From Thermoleophilia bacterium (GTDB lineage: Bacteria > Actinomycetota > Thermoleophilia > Miltoncostaeales > Miltoncostaeaceae), in contig JAOTZF010000110.1 in the NCBI GenBank assembly GCA_029861485.1, forward strand, positions 1 through 6,294: a DNA stretch of 6,294 bases, written 5' to 3'. A program made the translations under genes and the position numbers. The notes below the pieces were generated by a model that ran no database searches, was not told where the DNA came from, and saw nothing but the letters and a program-made list of their open reading frames with translations. Of this stretch, positions 1-6,092 are shown piece after piece. Positions within the stretch are counted from its first letter, which is position 1. Each line of letters starts with the position of its first letter.

Positions 1-266
1 TCCCAGCCGAGGAGAGTCGAGTCGACGGTCTCGCCGAGAACGCCGATGACGACGAAGAGGATCGCTGCGACGATTGCGATGATGCTGTACTGGCGTCGCA
101 GGTAGGCTTGCGCGCCCTCCTGGATCGCTCCGGCGATCTCCTGCATGCGCTCGTTGCCAGCTGGCTGACGCAACAGGTAGGCGGTCAGCCCTATCCCGTA
201 TGCGACCGCGATCAGGCCAGCGACGATCGCCAACCACACTGTGTTGTCCGACATGAAGTCGGCCAC
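1..266 (-). CDS. hppA: Membrane-bound ion-translocating pyrophosphatase, N-terminal fragment
   Basis: The first 88 residues are present and the gene runs off the left edge; full members are usually about 650-800 residues with roughly 16 membrane spans. The family hydrolyses pyrophosphate in the cytoplasmic membrane and pumps H+ or Na+ outward. Residues about 9-32 form a first hydrophobic helix. They are followed by the family-typical cytoplasmic stretch AGAIQEGAQAYLRRQY (residues 45-60), then a second hydrophobic helix at about 61-77. The GTG at 264-266 is chosen because a GGAGGAG Shine-Dalgarno lies 5 bases upstream; the in-frame ATG at 252-254 would be too far from it. The catalytic DX7KXE region and the residues that separate K+-dependent from K+-independent types lie outside the window, so the coupling ion cannot be told. 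The gene is 91 bases downstream of the MTAP stop on the same strand. Confidence 0.93.
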   Translation of the reverse strand, partial: MADFMSDNTVWLAIVAGLIAVAYGIGLTAYLLRQPAGNERMQEIAGAIQEGAQAYLRRQYSIIAIVAAILFVVIGVLGETVDSTLLGW

Positions 267-271
267 GAGCT

Positions 272-278
272 CTCCTCC
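272..278 (-). promoter_or_regulatory. Shine-Dalgarno sequence of hppA
   Basis: Read on the minus strand this is GGAGGAG, ending 5 bases before the GTG start (7 bases from the GGAGG core). It decides in favour of the GTG start over the ATG four codons downstream. Confidence 0.8.
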
Positions 279-282
279 GGTT

Positions 283-326
283 CTTGTGCGGGAAGGCGAC
301 TCTCACGAAAGAGCGGGCGGCACAAG
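283..326 (-). other. Candidate stem-loop in the hppA leader
   Basis: Within the 91-base gap between the MTAP-like gene and hppA, a perfect 7-base inverted repeat (CTTGTGC at 283-289, GCACAAG at 320-326) encloses a smaller one (CTCT at 300-303, AGAG at 310-313) with a nearly common centre. On the transcript the 3' arm ends only 4 bases before the GGAGGAG ribosome site. Beside it, 329-348 is another imperfect GC-rich palindrome. Neither is followed by a U-run on the minus strand, so they do not look like intrinsic terminators. A leader structure affecting hppA translation, a protein-binding palindrome or chance are all possible. No convincing -10/-35 pair was seen in this gap. Confidence 0.3.
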
Positions 327-357
327 GCGCGCGGGCGGTCGCCGGCGCGGTTTTCTA

Positions 358-1182
358 TCACACCGTTTCGGCCGATGGGGGCGAGATTCGCGCGCCCTCG
401 AGCGCATCGGCGCAGTGGGGATCAATGTCCCTCGGAACGCGCGGAATCACCCACTCGAGAAGGCGCCGCACGCGGTCCACGTTCTGCCCGAAGACCCTCA
501 CGACCTCATCGGCGATGACCTCGGGGACGTCCTGCCTCCCGTCGAGCCCAGCGTCGTAGTCGGTCACCAGCGCCACGGTTGCGTAACAGAGCTCGAGCTC
601 CCGGGCGAGGATCGCCTCGGGATAGCCGGTCATGCCGACGACCTCCCACCCCATCTGCGAGAACCATCGACTCTCTGCTCGGCTGGAGAAGCGCGGCCCC
701 TGGATTACGACCAGCGTGCCCGACGGGTGGACGGAGATACCGAGCTCCCGGCAACCATCGATGAGCAGCCCTCGAAGTACCGGCGAGTAGGGTTCCGCCG
801 CAGCGATGTGCGTCACCCCGGGACCGTCGTAGAACGTGTCGGCGCGGCCACCCGTGCGATCCACGAACTGGTCGCACACCACGAAGTCGCCGATCCCAAC
901 GCCGGGCTGCAGGCTGCCGGACGCGCAGGGGCCGAGCACCCAGCGCACGCCCAGCTCTTTCATCGCCCAAACGTTCGCACGGTAGTTGATGCGGTGCGGA
1001 GGAAGCTCGTGCATGAGTCCGTGGCGGGGCATGAACGCCACCGTCCGCCCCGCGAGCTCGGCGATGAACGCCGGCGATGACGGCCGCCCGTAGGGGGTCT
1101 GGACCTCAACCTCCCGGACGTCGTCGAGGAAGCGATAGAAACCCGACCCGCCGAACACCCCGATCTCGGCGGAGGCGGACAC
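358..1182 (-). CDS. mtnP: S-methyl-5'-thioadenosine phosphorylase-like (PNP/MTAP family)
   Basis: The 274-residue protein has the usual length for the trimeric family 2 phosphorylases. These split S-methyl-5'-thioadenosine, a polyamine and AdoMet by-product, with phosphate into adenine and methylthioribose-1-phosphate in the cytosol. Visible motifs are the phosphate-binding GGSGFY (11-16), MPRHG (51-55), the PPHRINYRANVWA block (61-73), ASGSL (87-91), DRTGGRADTFYDG (108-120), QGPRFSSRAES (161-171), GMT (183-185) and TDYDAG (207-212). The two aspartates of TDYD are the residues expected for a 6-amino purine base; related methylthioinosine or guanosine/inosine enzymes tend to carry Asn here, so adenosine-type substrates are favoured. 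The GTG at 1180-1182 is one base after the preceding TGA and places IGVFGGSG at the normal N-terminus. The open frame continues further upstream, but that part is Arg/Pro/Ser-rich shadow of the neighbouring gene. The Shine-Dalgarno is weak, so coupling to the upstream gene is likely. Confidence 0.9.
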   Translation of the reverse strand: MSASAEIGVFGGSGFYRFLDDVREVEVQTPYGRPSSPAFIAELAGRTVAFMPRHGLMHELPPHRINYRANVWAMKELGVRWVLGPCASGSLQPGVGIGDFVVCDQFVDRTGGRADTFYDGPGVTHIAAAEPYSPVLRGLLIDGCRELGISVHPSGTLVVIQGPRFSSRAESRWFSQMGWEVVGMTGYPEAILARELELCYATVALVTDYDAGLDGRQDVPEVIADEVVRVFGQNVDRVRRLLEWVIPRVPRDIDPHCADALEGARISPPSAETV

Positions 1183-1183
1183 C

Positions 1184-1651
1184 TCAGCCGTCCCGTCGGC
1201 TGCCCGGCGGAACCCACAAGCGGCTCGCGGCGTCACCTGCTTCGGGCCGGTCGGTGGCGGGCGGCGGCTGCGCGGCGGCCGGATCGACCGTCTCTGCCTC
1301 ACCCGTGGACTCATCACCGGCGGGGGCGGCAGCCGCCTGGGTGGCCTGCACGTAGGCCATCTTGATGACGCGCAGCGGCTCTTGGAAGACCTTTGCCTCC
1401 TCGGTGCCGACCTCTCGCTCGACGACGCCCACGAGGGCGCTCGCCCCTTCGATTGCCTGCTTTGCCTGTGCGAGATCGCGCCCCTCGTCGCCGAGTGGGC
1501 CAAAGCCCAGGCGGATCCCCGCCGAGTCGATCAGGGTCGCGAGCGACTGCAAGAGGATGTCCCGCACGTCCGTCTTGGCCAGCTGCGCCGCGAATCTCTC
1601 GGCGAGCTCCTCCTCGCTCGGGACCTCGCCAGTTGTCGTCTCGTCGCTCAT
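1184..1651 (-). CDS. Small DUF1844-like protein with Ala/Pro-rich tail
   Basis: This is a 155-residue soluble protein. After an acidic N-terminus, residues about 15-104 are predicted largely helical and resemble the DUF1844 pattern: a hydrophobic helix (DILLQSLATLIDSAGIRLGF, 31-50), a GPLGDEGRDLAQAKQAI stretch (51-67), then a long helix ending in RVIKMAYVQAT (94-104). The tail (105-155) is Ala/Pro/Glu-rich, ends in basic residues and looks disordered. DUF1844 has no established function, so none is assigned. The ATG at 1649-1651 overlaps the stop of the ligase gene as ATGA and follows AAGGTGG (1662-1668) at a 10-base spacing. The frame stays open further upstream, but that part is shadow of the ligase. 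The next gene starts one base after this stop, so all three are probably co-translated. The family match was made by eye and is moderate. Confidence 0.72.
   Translation of the reverse strand: MSDETTTGEVPSEEELAERFAAQLAKTDVRDILLQSLATLIDSAGIRLGFGPLGDEGRDLAQAKQAIEGASALVGVVEREVGTEEAKVFQEPLRVIKMAYVQATQAAAAPAGDESTGEAETVDPAAAQPPPATDRPEAGDAASRLWVPPGSRRDG
1648..1651 (-). other. ATGA stop/start overlap (ligase to DUF1844-like gene)
   Basis: Minus-strand ATGA joins the TGA of the ligase with the ATG of the next gene. This geometry is typical of translational coupling and supports one operon. Confidence 0.85.
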
Positions 1652-2853
1652 TGCGTTGCCACCACCTTCATTGCTTCCAGGGCCTCCTGCGCCGAGGTTC
1701 GGGTCCGCGCGACGCTTCGGGCCACGATGGCCGCGGGATCGCCGGTCGACGCCAACAGGGCCCGTTGCCGCTGGGCGCCGTTTCCCTCGCTCAACATCCT
1801 TGCGATGGGCGCCAGGAAGGGCCCGATGCCGAGCGCTTCGTGCCGATCCTCCGACCACATCAGCAAGGCCTCGATCGCCGCCGCGGTGGAGCGGGCCACC
1901 CCGCGATCGAGGTCGATCATCTCGCCCTCCAGACCATGGCGCTGCGCACGCCAGAGGTTCTCCTCGATGACCCCGCGCTGATGAGCGGGCAGGGCGCGCC
2001 CGTCGTCGTAGTCGCGACAGAACCCGGCGACACACGCCAGCCCGAGCGCGGCGATCGCCAGCGCTTCGGCCGCCTCGCTCTGCCCATCGCAGATGCGGAT
2101 CTCGACCGTGCCGTAGGAATGATGCGGCCTCACGCTCCACCAGATCTGCGTGCTCTCGAGGATCGCCCCGGTTCGCGCGAGCAACTCGACGAAGTCCGCG
2201 TACTCACGCCAGTCTCGGAACGCGTCGGGAATGCCGCAGCGCGGAAAGCTCCTGGTGAAGATCTGGGTGCGGGCGGAATGGAGTCGGGTGTCGCGGCCCA
2301 GGTACACCGGGCTGTTCGCGGAGAGTGCGAGCAGCTCCGGCAGCACACTCCGAAGGGCGGTCGACACGGCTACCGCCCGATCAGCCCCCTGCACGCCGAC
2401 GTGAATGTGCACCGACCAGGTGTTGTTGATCCAGGCGATGTATCCGAGCTCGCCCTCCACGCGGGCGTAGTGCGGGGTGTCGATGATCTGCTGTTCCTGC
2501 CACGGGCTGAACGGGTGCACACCCGTGATGCCGATGGCGATCCCGAGGCGCTCGGCGAGCTCGATGAGCTGCAGGCGCCCCTCGACCATCTCGCGCGCCG
2601 CGGCAGCGAACGTGTCGTTCTTACCGGTCTTGACCTCGATCTCGCTCGAGATCAACTCGCCTGCGAGGCGATCCGCGAACGGCTCGTCAGCCGCGCCGCG
2701 CAGATCCTCGAAACGGCTGACGAGGGCGAGGCTGCCGGGGTCGAGGAGCTGATACTCCTCCTCGATTCCGACGGTGAAATCGCTCGATCGCTCGAAACGC
2801 TCGGCCACGCCGGCCAAGAGTGTGGCCGCTGCCTGGTCGCCGGTGCTGGACAC
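1648..2853 (-). CDS. GCS2-family carboxylate-amine ligase (YbdK-type, putative glutamate-cysteine ligase)
   Basis: The 401-residue protein belongs to the glutamate-cysteine ligase family 2. These ATP-grasp-like enzymes join the gamma-carboxyl of glutamate to an amine; YbdK of E. coli has weak glutamate-cysteine ligase activity. Diagnostic blocks are FTVGIEEEYQLLD (26-38, with the acidic metal/ATP-binding EEE), EIEVKTG (71-77), HIHVGV (149-154), ANSPVYLGRDTRLHSARTQ (179-197) and RPHHSYGTVEIRICDGQ (242-258). All are intact, so the enzyme is probably active, but the true substrate cannot be read from sequence. Actinobacteria usually rely on mycothiol, which makes a gamma-glutamylcysteine role uncertain. 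The GTG at 2851-2853 is the most upstream start giving the normal N-terminus. There is no Shine-Dalgarno at the right distance, but a TACACT -10-like box lies 7 bases upstream, which fits a leaderless mRNA. The 3' end overlaps the next gene by ATGA. Residues 360-401 extend the C-terminus slightly. Confidence 0.88.
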   Translation of the reverse strand: MSSTGDQAAATLLAGVAERFERSSDFTVGIEEEYQLLDPGSLALVSRFEDLRGAADEPFADRLAGELISSEIEVKTGKNDTFAAAAREMVEGRLQLIELAERLGIAIGITGVHPFSPWQEQQIIDTPHYARVEGELGYIAWINNTWSVHIHVGVQGADRAVAVSTALRSVLPELLALSANSPVYLGRDTRLHSARTQIFTRSFPRCGIPDAFRDWREYADFVELLARTGAILESTQIWWSVRPHHSYGTVEIRICDGQSEAAEALAIAALGLACVAGFCRDYDDGRALPAHQRGVIEENLWRAQRHGLEGEMIDLDRGVARSTAAAIEALLMWSEDRHEALGIGPFLAPIARMLSEGNGAQRQRALLASTGDPAAIVARSVARTRTSAQEALEAMKVVATQ

Positions 2854-2860
2854 CGCGCCG

Positions 2861-2866
2861 AGTGTA
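2861..2866 (-). promoter_or_regulatory. Possible -10 box for a leaderless ligase transcript
   Basis: Minus-strand TACACT (TAnnnT pattern) ends 7 bases before the GTG of the ligase gene, which would place transcription initiation at or next to the start codon. No convincing -35 is seen; GACGAG at 2884-2889 (17-base spacing) matches poorly. The absence of a usable Shine-Dalgarno makes a leaderless start plausible. Readthrough from rex, 40 bases upstream, is the alternative. Confidence 0.3.
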
Positions 2867-2893
2867 CCTAAGGCCTCCGCGGCCTCGTCGGGA

Positions 2894-3523
2894 TCAGGTC
2901 AGGTAGAAGTAGAGCGCGTACAAGAGCTCCACGGCCGGGCTCGACGTGTGCACGGTCACGTCCGACGGCACGTTCAGCAAGGCGTCCGAGTAGTTGAAGA
3001 TGATCTTCACGCCGAGCGAGACGAGATCATCCGCCACGGCCTGAGCGGCGCTCGACGGGATGGCGAGCACGCCCACCAGCACCTCGTCCTGCTCGATGAT
3101 CTCCGACAGCTCGTCGTAGTGACGAACGACGTTGTCGCCGAGCTCCATGCCCACCTTGTCGGGATCGACCTCGAAGATCGACGAGATCCGGAAGCCGTGG
3201 TCACCGAAGACGCTCGAGGTGGCGATCGCCTGACCGAGAGGACCCGCGCCGAACAAGGCGATGTTGTATTGCCCGGCCGTCCCCAGAATGCGTCGAATCT
3301 GGGTGATCAGCATCTCGATGTCGTAGCCGACACCACGCTTGCCGAACTTCCCGAAACCGGACAGATCTCGACGGATCTGAGTCGGATTGATGTTCGTGTA
3401 CTCCGAGATGGCCTGCGACGAGATGTTCGTCTTGCCCATCTTCCCAGCCTGGGTGAGCACTTGGAGGTATCGAGACAGCCGGGAGGCCACCCCCAGGGTC
3501 AACTGCGAGTCGAGATCGTCCAT
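2894..3523 (-). CDS. rex: Redox-sensing transcriptional repressor Rex
   Basis: The 209-residue protein has the two Rex domains. The N-terminal winged helix (about 11-67) contains SSQAISEYTNINPTQIRRDL and the FGKFGKRGVGY recognition/wing segment. The Rossmann NAD(H)-binding domain has FGAGPLGQAI (91-100), an acidic residue after the second strand (FEVD, 117-120), AIPSSAAQ (154-161) and the domain-swapped C-terminal helix VELLYALYFYLT. The Rex dimer binds DNA when NADH/NAD+ is low, repressing respiratory and fermentative genes, and releases it when NADH rises. The ATG at 3521-3523 is preferred. An in-frame GTG at 3551-3553 would add ten residues, but it lies inside the operator and next to the probable -10. 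Unusual features are Gln21 and Ser195 where Thermus Rex has Arg16 and Asp188, and NYSD where NFAP is common. The tight operator upstream indicates autoregulation. The gene stops 40 bases before the ligase. Confidence 0.95.
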   Translation of the reverse strand: MDDLDSQLTLGVASRLSRYLQVLTQAGKMGKTNISSQAISEYTNINPTQIRRDLSGFGKFGKRGVGYDIEMLITQIRRILGTAGQYNIALFGAGPLGQAIATSSVFGDHGFRISSIFEVDPDKVGMELGDNVVRHYDELSEIIEQDEVLVGVLAIPSSAAQAVADDLVSLGVKIIFNYSDALLNVPSDVTVHTSSPAVELLYALYFYLT

Positions 3524-3537
3524 GTCGCTTCTGTAGC

Positions 3538-3555
3538 TTGTGACCGGAAGCACAA
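3538..3555. promoter_or_regulatory. Rex operator (ROP site) upstream of rex
   Basis: The 18-base site is TTGTG-N8-CACAA, the two-fold symmetric core of the known Rex operator TTGTGAANNNNTTCACAA. It reads TTGTGACCGGAAGCACAA on the plus strand. It sits 15 bases before the rex ATG, and its upstream edge overlaps the predicted -10 element, so bound Rex would block its own promoter. The arms are perfect; only the centre departs from the AT-rich consensus. Confidence 0.85.
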
Positions 3556-3583
3556 ACTACTCTCTCGCCTAGCTTGTGCGCAA
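3554..3583 (-). promoter_or_regulatory. Predicted rex promoter
   Basis: On the minus strand TAGTTT (3554-3559) fits the TAnnnT -10 pattern, and TTGCGC (3578-3583) at an 18-base spacing is a weak -35. Initiation would fall near 3547, giving a leader of about 24 bases before the ATG. The -10 touches the Rex operator, and the -35 overlaps a second TTGTG half-site at 3574-3578. The assignment rests on pattern alone. Confidence 0.45.
3570..3578. repeat. Second copy of the TAGCTTGTG motif with a Rex half-site
   Basis: TAGCTTGTG occurs at 3534-3542, where it forms the left part of the Rex operator, and again here, exactly 36 bases away in the same orientation. The second copy has a TTGTG half-site but only a degenerate partner (CAGAT) eight bases on. 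It could be an auxiliary Rex contact over the -35 region, or chance duplication. Confidence 0.4.
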
Positions 3584-3590
3584 AGTCAGA

Positions 3591-6092
3591 TCACTCCGAA
3601 CCAAGGGCGAATGGCGGGCTCTGGGCGCTGAGTGGACGCCCGTCCGGCCCGCGGGCGGTCACCCTCAGACGGAAGGTGCCCCCGGGTAGCGGAGTCCCAT
3701 CCGCGAGGCGCTGGCTAAGAACGAACCGGTAGTCGCCCGCGGGCCAGTCGGCCGGCTGCTTGTCTCCTGAGACCAGCAGCGGAGTGCCGCCACGAGGCGG
3801 CACGAGCCACATCCGCACGGTGTGAAGGCGCACGGCCCTCAGACGATTGTCGCCGACGGACTGGCCGCCGATCTTGAGGGACACCTGCGCGACGCCACCA
3901 CGCACACGCACCTTGGGCACACGAAGCGATCTCTTGCCGACGTGCACCGGCTTGTCGAAAACCACCGGAGCCCTGCCCACGATGCGCGCTTGCGAATCGC
4001 GCACCACCAGCTGGCCCAGGTCGTCACCGGGCTGCGCGCTGACGGCGGGTCGCAAACGGGCAGTCGAGAAGCCGGGCCCGATGCGGCGGGCAGGCCCGAG
4101 CTCGATCGACTCTCCGCCCAGCGTATCCAAGGTCAGTGTGAAGCGATCGGCGCCCGACAGAGAACGCAGTCGTACGCTCGCGGTGGGTCGCCCCTTCTCG
4201 TCCGCGGCCATGGTGACGACCGCCGGAGAGATCACGACCTTGCCGGCGGCTGTCTCGGTCACGACACCTGCGCCCTGGTCTCGCACCCCCCCCTCCGAGA
4301 GGCGGCGCGAGTTCGCGACCATCAGGCTCTTGACGTCAGCTGGGCCGAGACCGGGCCGATCGATCCGAATCCGGAGCGCGCGCGCGGCGGCCTCTGCCGC
4401 GGCGGCGCTGGTACCCGTGAGCGGAGCCGCTCGAGGCGAGTCCTGGTCGGGGAACGCCGCCTCGACTCCGACCGCGGGGGCCAGCAGGTGGGGCACCCCC
4501 CGGCCGTCGCCCGACGGCCCGCGCGAGGAGAAGCTCGCCACGTCTTGCGCGACCTGCGCTTGCGACCGGCTGACGAAACGAACCCCGACGCGATCACGCC
4601 CGGCGAGGAGTTCCCTCAACGCCGCGCCCTGCCGCGGGCCCATTCCGACGACGGGAAGCGGCCAGTCCGCCCCGTCGGGCAATCCAGGGAAGACGCCCGA
4701 GCCCTGCTGATCCCACACCGCGAGCGCAGCGGCACCCGCCGCCGCGGCCGATCGAGCCTTCTGCTTGAGGGAGCCGCCGCCACGCAGCACGACCGCCAGA
4801 CGCCCCGCGACCACGCTGCGCCCCTGGTCGTCGGTGTACTCATCGAGCGTGTCACCTCGGACGAGCAGGCCATCCGACTCCACCATTCGCACCGGGATCG
4901 ACCGCGCGGGCGGCGATCCTCCGATCAGCGGTAGGGGATCGGTCCGTGCCTGGGCGCCACCGATCTGGATCTGCAGCTCCGTCGTTCGCGCGGAACGGCC
5001 GGCGCTCAGACCGCCGACGACCAGCGCGCCCCTGGCGGCAGCCGGTCCCCCGATGGATCCGGCGCGCGAGAACGTCGGGCCGTCGTTACCGGCCGGGGCG
5101 ACCACCACGGTGCCGAGTCGATCGGCGGCGTCGATCGCCGCGCTCACCGGGTCGTATCCGCCGCCGTCGAACCCGCGAGCCAGTCCCAGCACGACCACCT
5201 CGGGCGCATCGCCGATGTCGCCGTCGCCGTTGGGGTCCATCGCGCGCTCCATCGCCGCCAGCACGCGATCGGTCCGCGCGAGCGGCCGAAGCCGCCCGTC
5301 CACCTGCTCTGCGGCAAGGACGCGGTAGGCGAGCAGGCGCGGCCGCCTCTCAGGGGGCAGCTCGGCGAGCGCCCCCGAGCGCAGGATGATGCTCGCCATC
5401 TGCGTGCCGTGCGGCTCGACCTCCGCATTCTCGGTCAACAGCGTCGGGTCGTCGTCCCGCTCCACGAGGTCGGCTCCGCCGATGATCGGATACGTAACGC
5501 CGACCCCGCCGCCGAGCCATGGGTGGGTCGGATCGATTCCGCCGTCGATGAGAGCGATATGCGCCGGCCCGACCGCCGCCGGCTCCGCCGTGGCGCCAAC
5601 CGGTGCGCTCGGGCTCACGCTCGACGGCTCGGCGGCGGGAGCCAGATACGTAACCGGGACGACCGCCTTGACGGCGGGCAGGCGTGCCAGAGCGGCAAGG
5701 CGCCCGGTCGGCACTCTCACTCCGAGACCATTGACCAGCATCCGGTACCTGAAGGTGACGACCCCGCCGATGCCGATGATGCTCTGCTCGAGTTGCTGCT
5801 GCTCGTTCGAGATCTCCCGAGCGCGGGCCGCGCGGGCCGAGGGGGCGGCGCGAGCGGCCGAAGGCTCCTCGAACACCAGGATCGCGGACTCGGTGGCGCT
5901 CGGCGGTGGCAGCTCCGGGGTCCGGTAGGCGTCGAGGACGTCGTGCCACGCCGCGGCCGAGGCAAGCGCGCGAAGCTCGGGTACGGCCGTACCGGGGGCG
6001 GTCTCGTCGGCGGTCACGATCGGGGCGCTCACCATCAACGTGGCGGCGGCCGCGAGTCCGGCCCTGCGCGACCAGCGGCGTGCCCGCGTCAT
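3591..6092 (-). CDS. Secreted subtilisin-like serine protease (S8 family) with PA domain
   Basis: The 833-residue protein starts with an export signal. The Arg-rich n-region contains SRRAGLA (8-14), resembling a twin-arginine motif, followed by a hydrophobic core and a probable cut after VTA (26-28). Residues about 66-150 look like an I9 propeptide (VNGLGVRVPTGRLAALARLPAVKAV). The catalytic domain begins near 176. The triad is Asp183 (LIDGGID), His228 (PHGTQMAS) and Ser562 (GTSAAAA), with oxyanion Asn336 (PAGNDGP). An Asp/Gly loop DPNGDGDIGD (286-295) suggests calcium binding. A PA domain (about 395-500) is inserted between Asn336 and Ser562. The C-terminal ~210 residues look beta-rich and lack an LPXTG anchor. 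All catalytic residues are intact, but the Pro normally following GTS and the NMSLG S1-wall motif are replaced (AAAAE, LGLARG). The ATG at 6090-6092 overlaps the tsaD stop and has a GGGAGG site 9 bases upstream. An upstream frame extension is only Arg-rich tsaD shadow. Confidence 0.92.
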   Translation of the reverse strand: MTRARRWSRRAGLAAAATLMVSAPIVTADETAPGTAVPELRALASAAAWHDVLDAYRTPELPPPSATESAILVFEEPSAARAAPSARAARAREISNEQQQLEQSIIGIGGVVTFRYRMLVNGLGVRVPTGRLAALARLPAVKAVVPVTYLAPAAEPSSVSPSAPVGATAEPAAVGPAHIALIDGGIDPTHPWLGGGVGVTYPIIGGADLVERDDDPTLLTENAEVEPHGTQMASIILRSGALAELPPERRPRLLAYRVLAAEQVDGRLRPLARTDRVLAAMERAMDPNGDGDIGDAPEVVVLGLARGFDGGGYDPVSAAIDAADRLGTVVVAPAGNDGPTFSRAGSIGGPAAARGALVVGGLSAGRSARTTELQIQIGGAQARTDPLPLIGGSPPARSIPVRMVESDGLLVRGDTLDEYTDDQGRSVVAGRLAVVLRGGGSLKQKARSAAAAGAAALAVWDQQGSGVFPGLPDGADWPLPVVGMGPRQGAALRELLAGRDRVGVRFVSRSQAQVAQDVASFSSRGPSGDGRGVPHLLAPAVGVEAAFPDQDSPRAAPLTGTSAAAAEAAARALRIRIDRPGLGPADVKSLMVANSRRLSEGGVRDQGAGVVTETAAGKVVISPAVVTMAADEKGRPTASVRLRSLSGADRFTLTLDTLGGESIELGPARRIGPGFSTARLRPAVSAQPGDDLGQLVVRDSQARIVGRAPVVFDKPVHVGKRSLRVPKVRVRGGVAQVSLKIGGQSVGDNRLRAVRLHTVRMWLVPPRGGTPLLVSGDKQPADWPAGDYRFVLSQRLADGTPLPGGTFRLRVTARGPDGRPLSAQSPPFALGSE
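6089..6092 (-). other. ATGA stop/start overlap (tsaD to protease)
   Basis: Minus-strand ATGA joins the TGA of tsaD to the ATG of the protease gene, indicating one transcript and probable translational coupling. Confidence 0.85.

Noticed and set aside
329..348. GC-rich palindrome after the MTAP stop as a terminator
   Set aside because: On the minus strand no U-run follows it; the T-run (351-354) lies on the other side and would only serve plus-strand transcription, for which no gene exists. The two-base loop and central mismatch also weaken it.
241..1080. 279-residue plus-strand open frame opposite the MTAP-like gene
   Set aside because: It is antisense to a gene with clear family 2 phosphorylase motifs, and its composition is that of a shadow frame.
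1183..1503. N-terminal extension of the MTAP-like protein to 381 residues
   Set aside because: The extra 107 residues are Ser/Arg/Pro-rich and overlap the DUF1844-like gene in another frame; the family N-terminus begins just before IGVFGGSG.
1652..2140. N-terminal extension of the DUF1844-like protein to 318 residues
   Set aside because: The added part is Arg-rich shadow of the ligase gene; an ATG with AAGGTGG and an ATGA overlap marks the real start.
1393..2871. 492-residue plus-strand open frame opposite the ligase gene
   Set aside because: It is antisense to a GCS2 gene with all family motifs, is Arg/Pro/Ala-rich without a recognisable domain, and is explained by GC-rich codon structure of the opposite strand.
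3524..3553. Ten-residue upstream GTG start for Rex
   Set aside because: It lies within the Rex operator and directly next to the predicted -10, so it would probably not be in the mRNA; the ATG at 3521-3523 gives the usual length.
3822..4934. 370-residue plus-strand open frame opposite the protease
   Set aside because: It is a shadow of the subtilase coding strand; no domain or plausible ribosome-site context.
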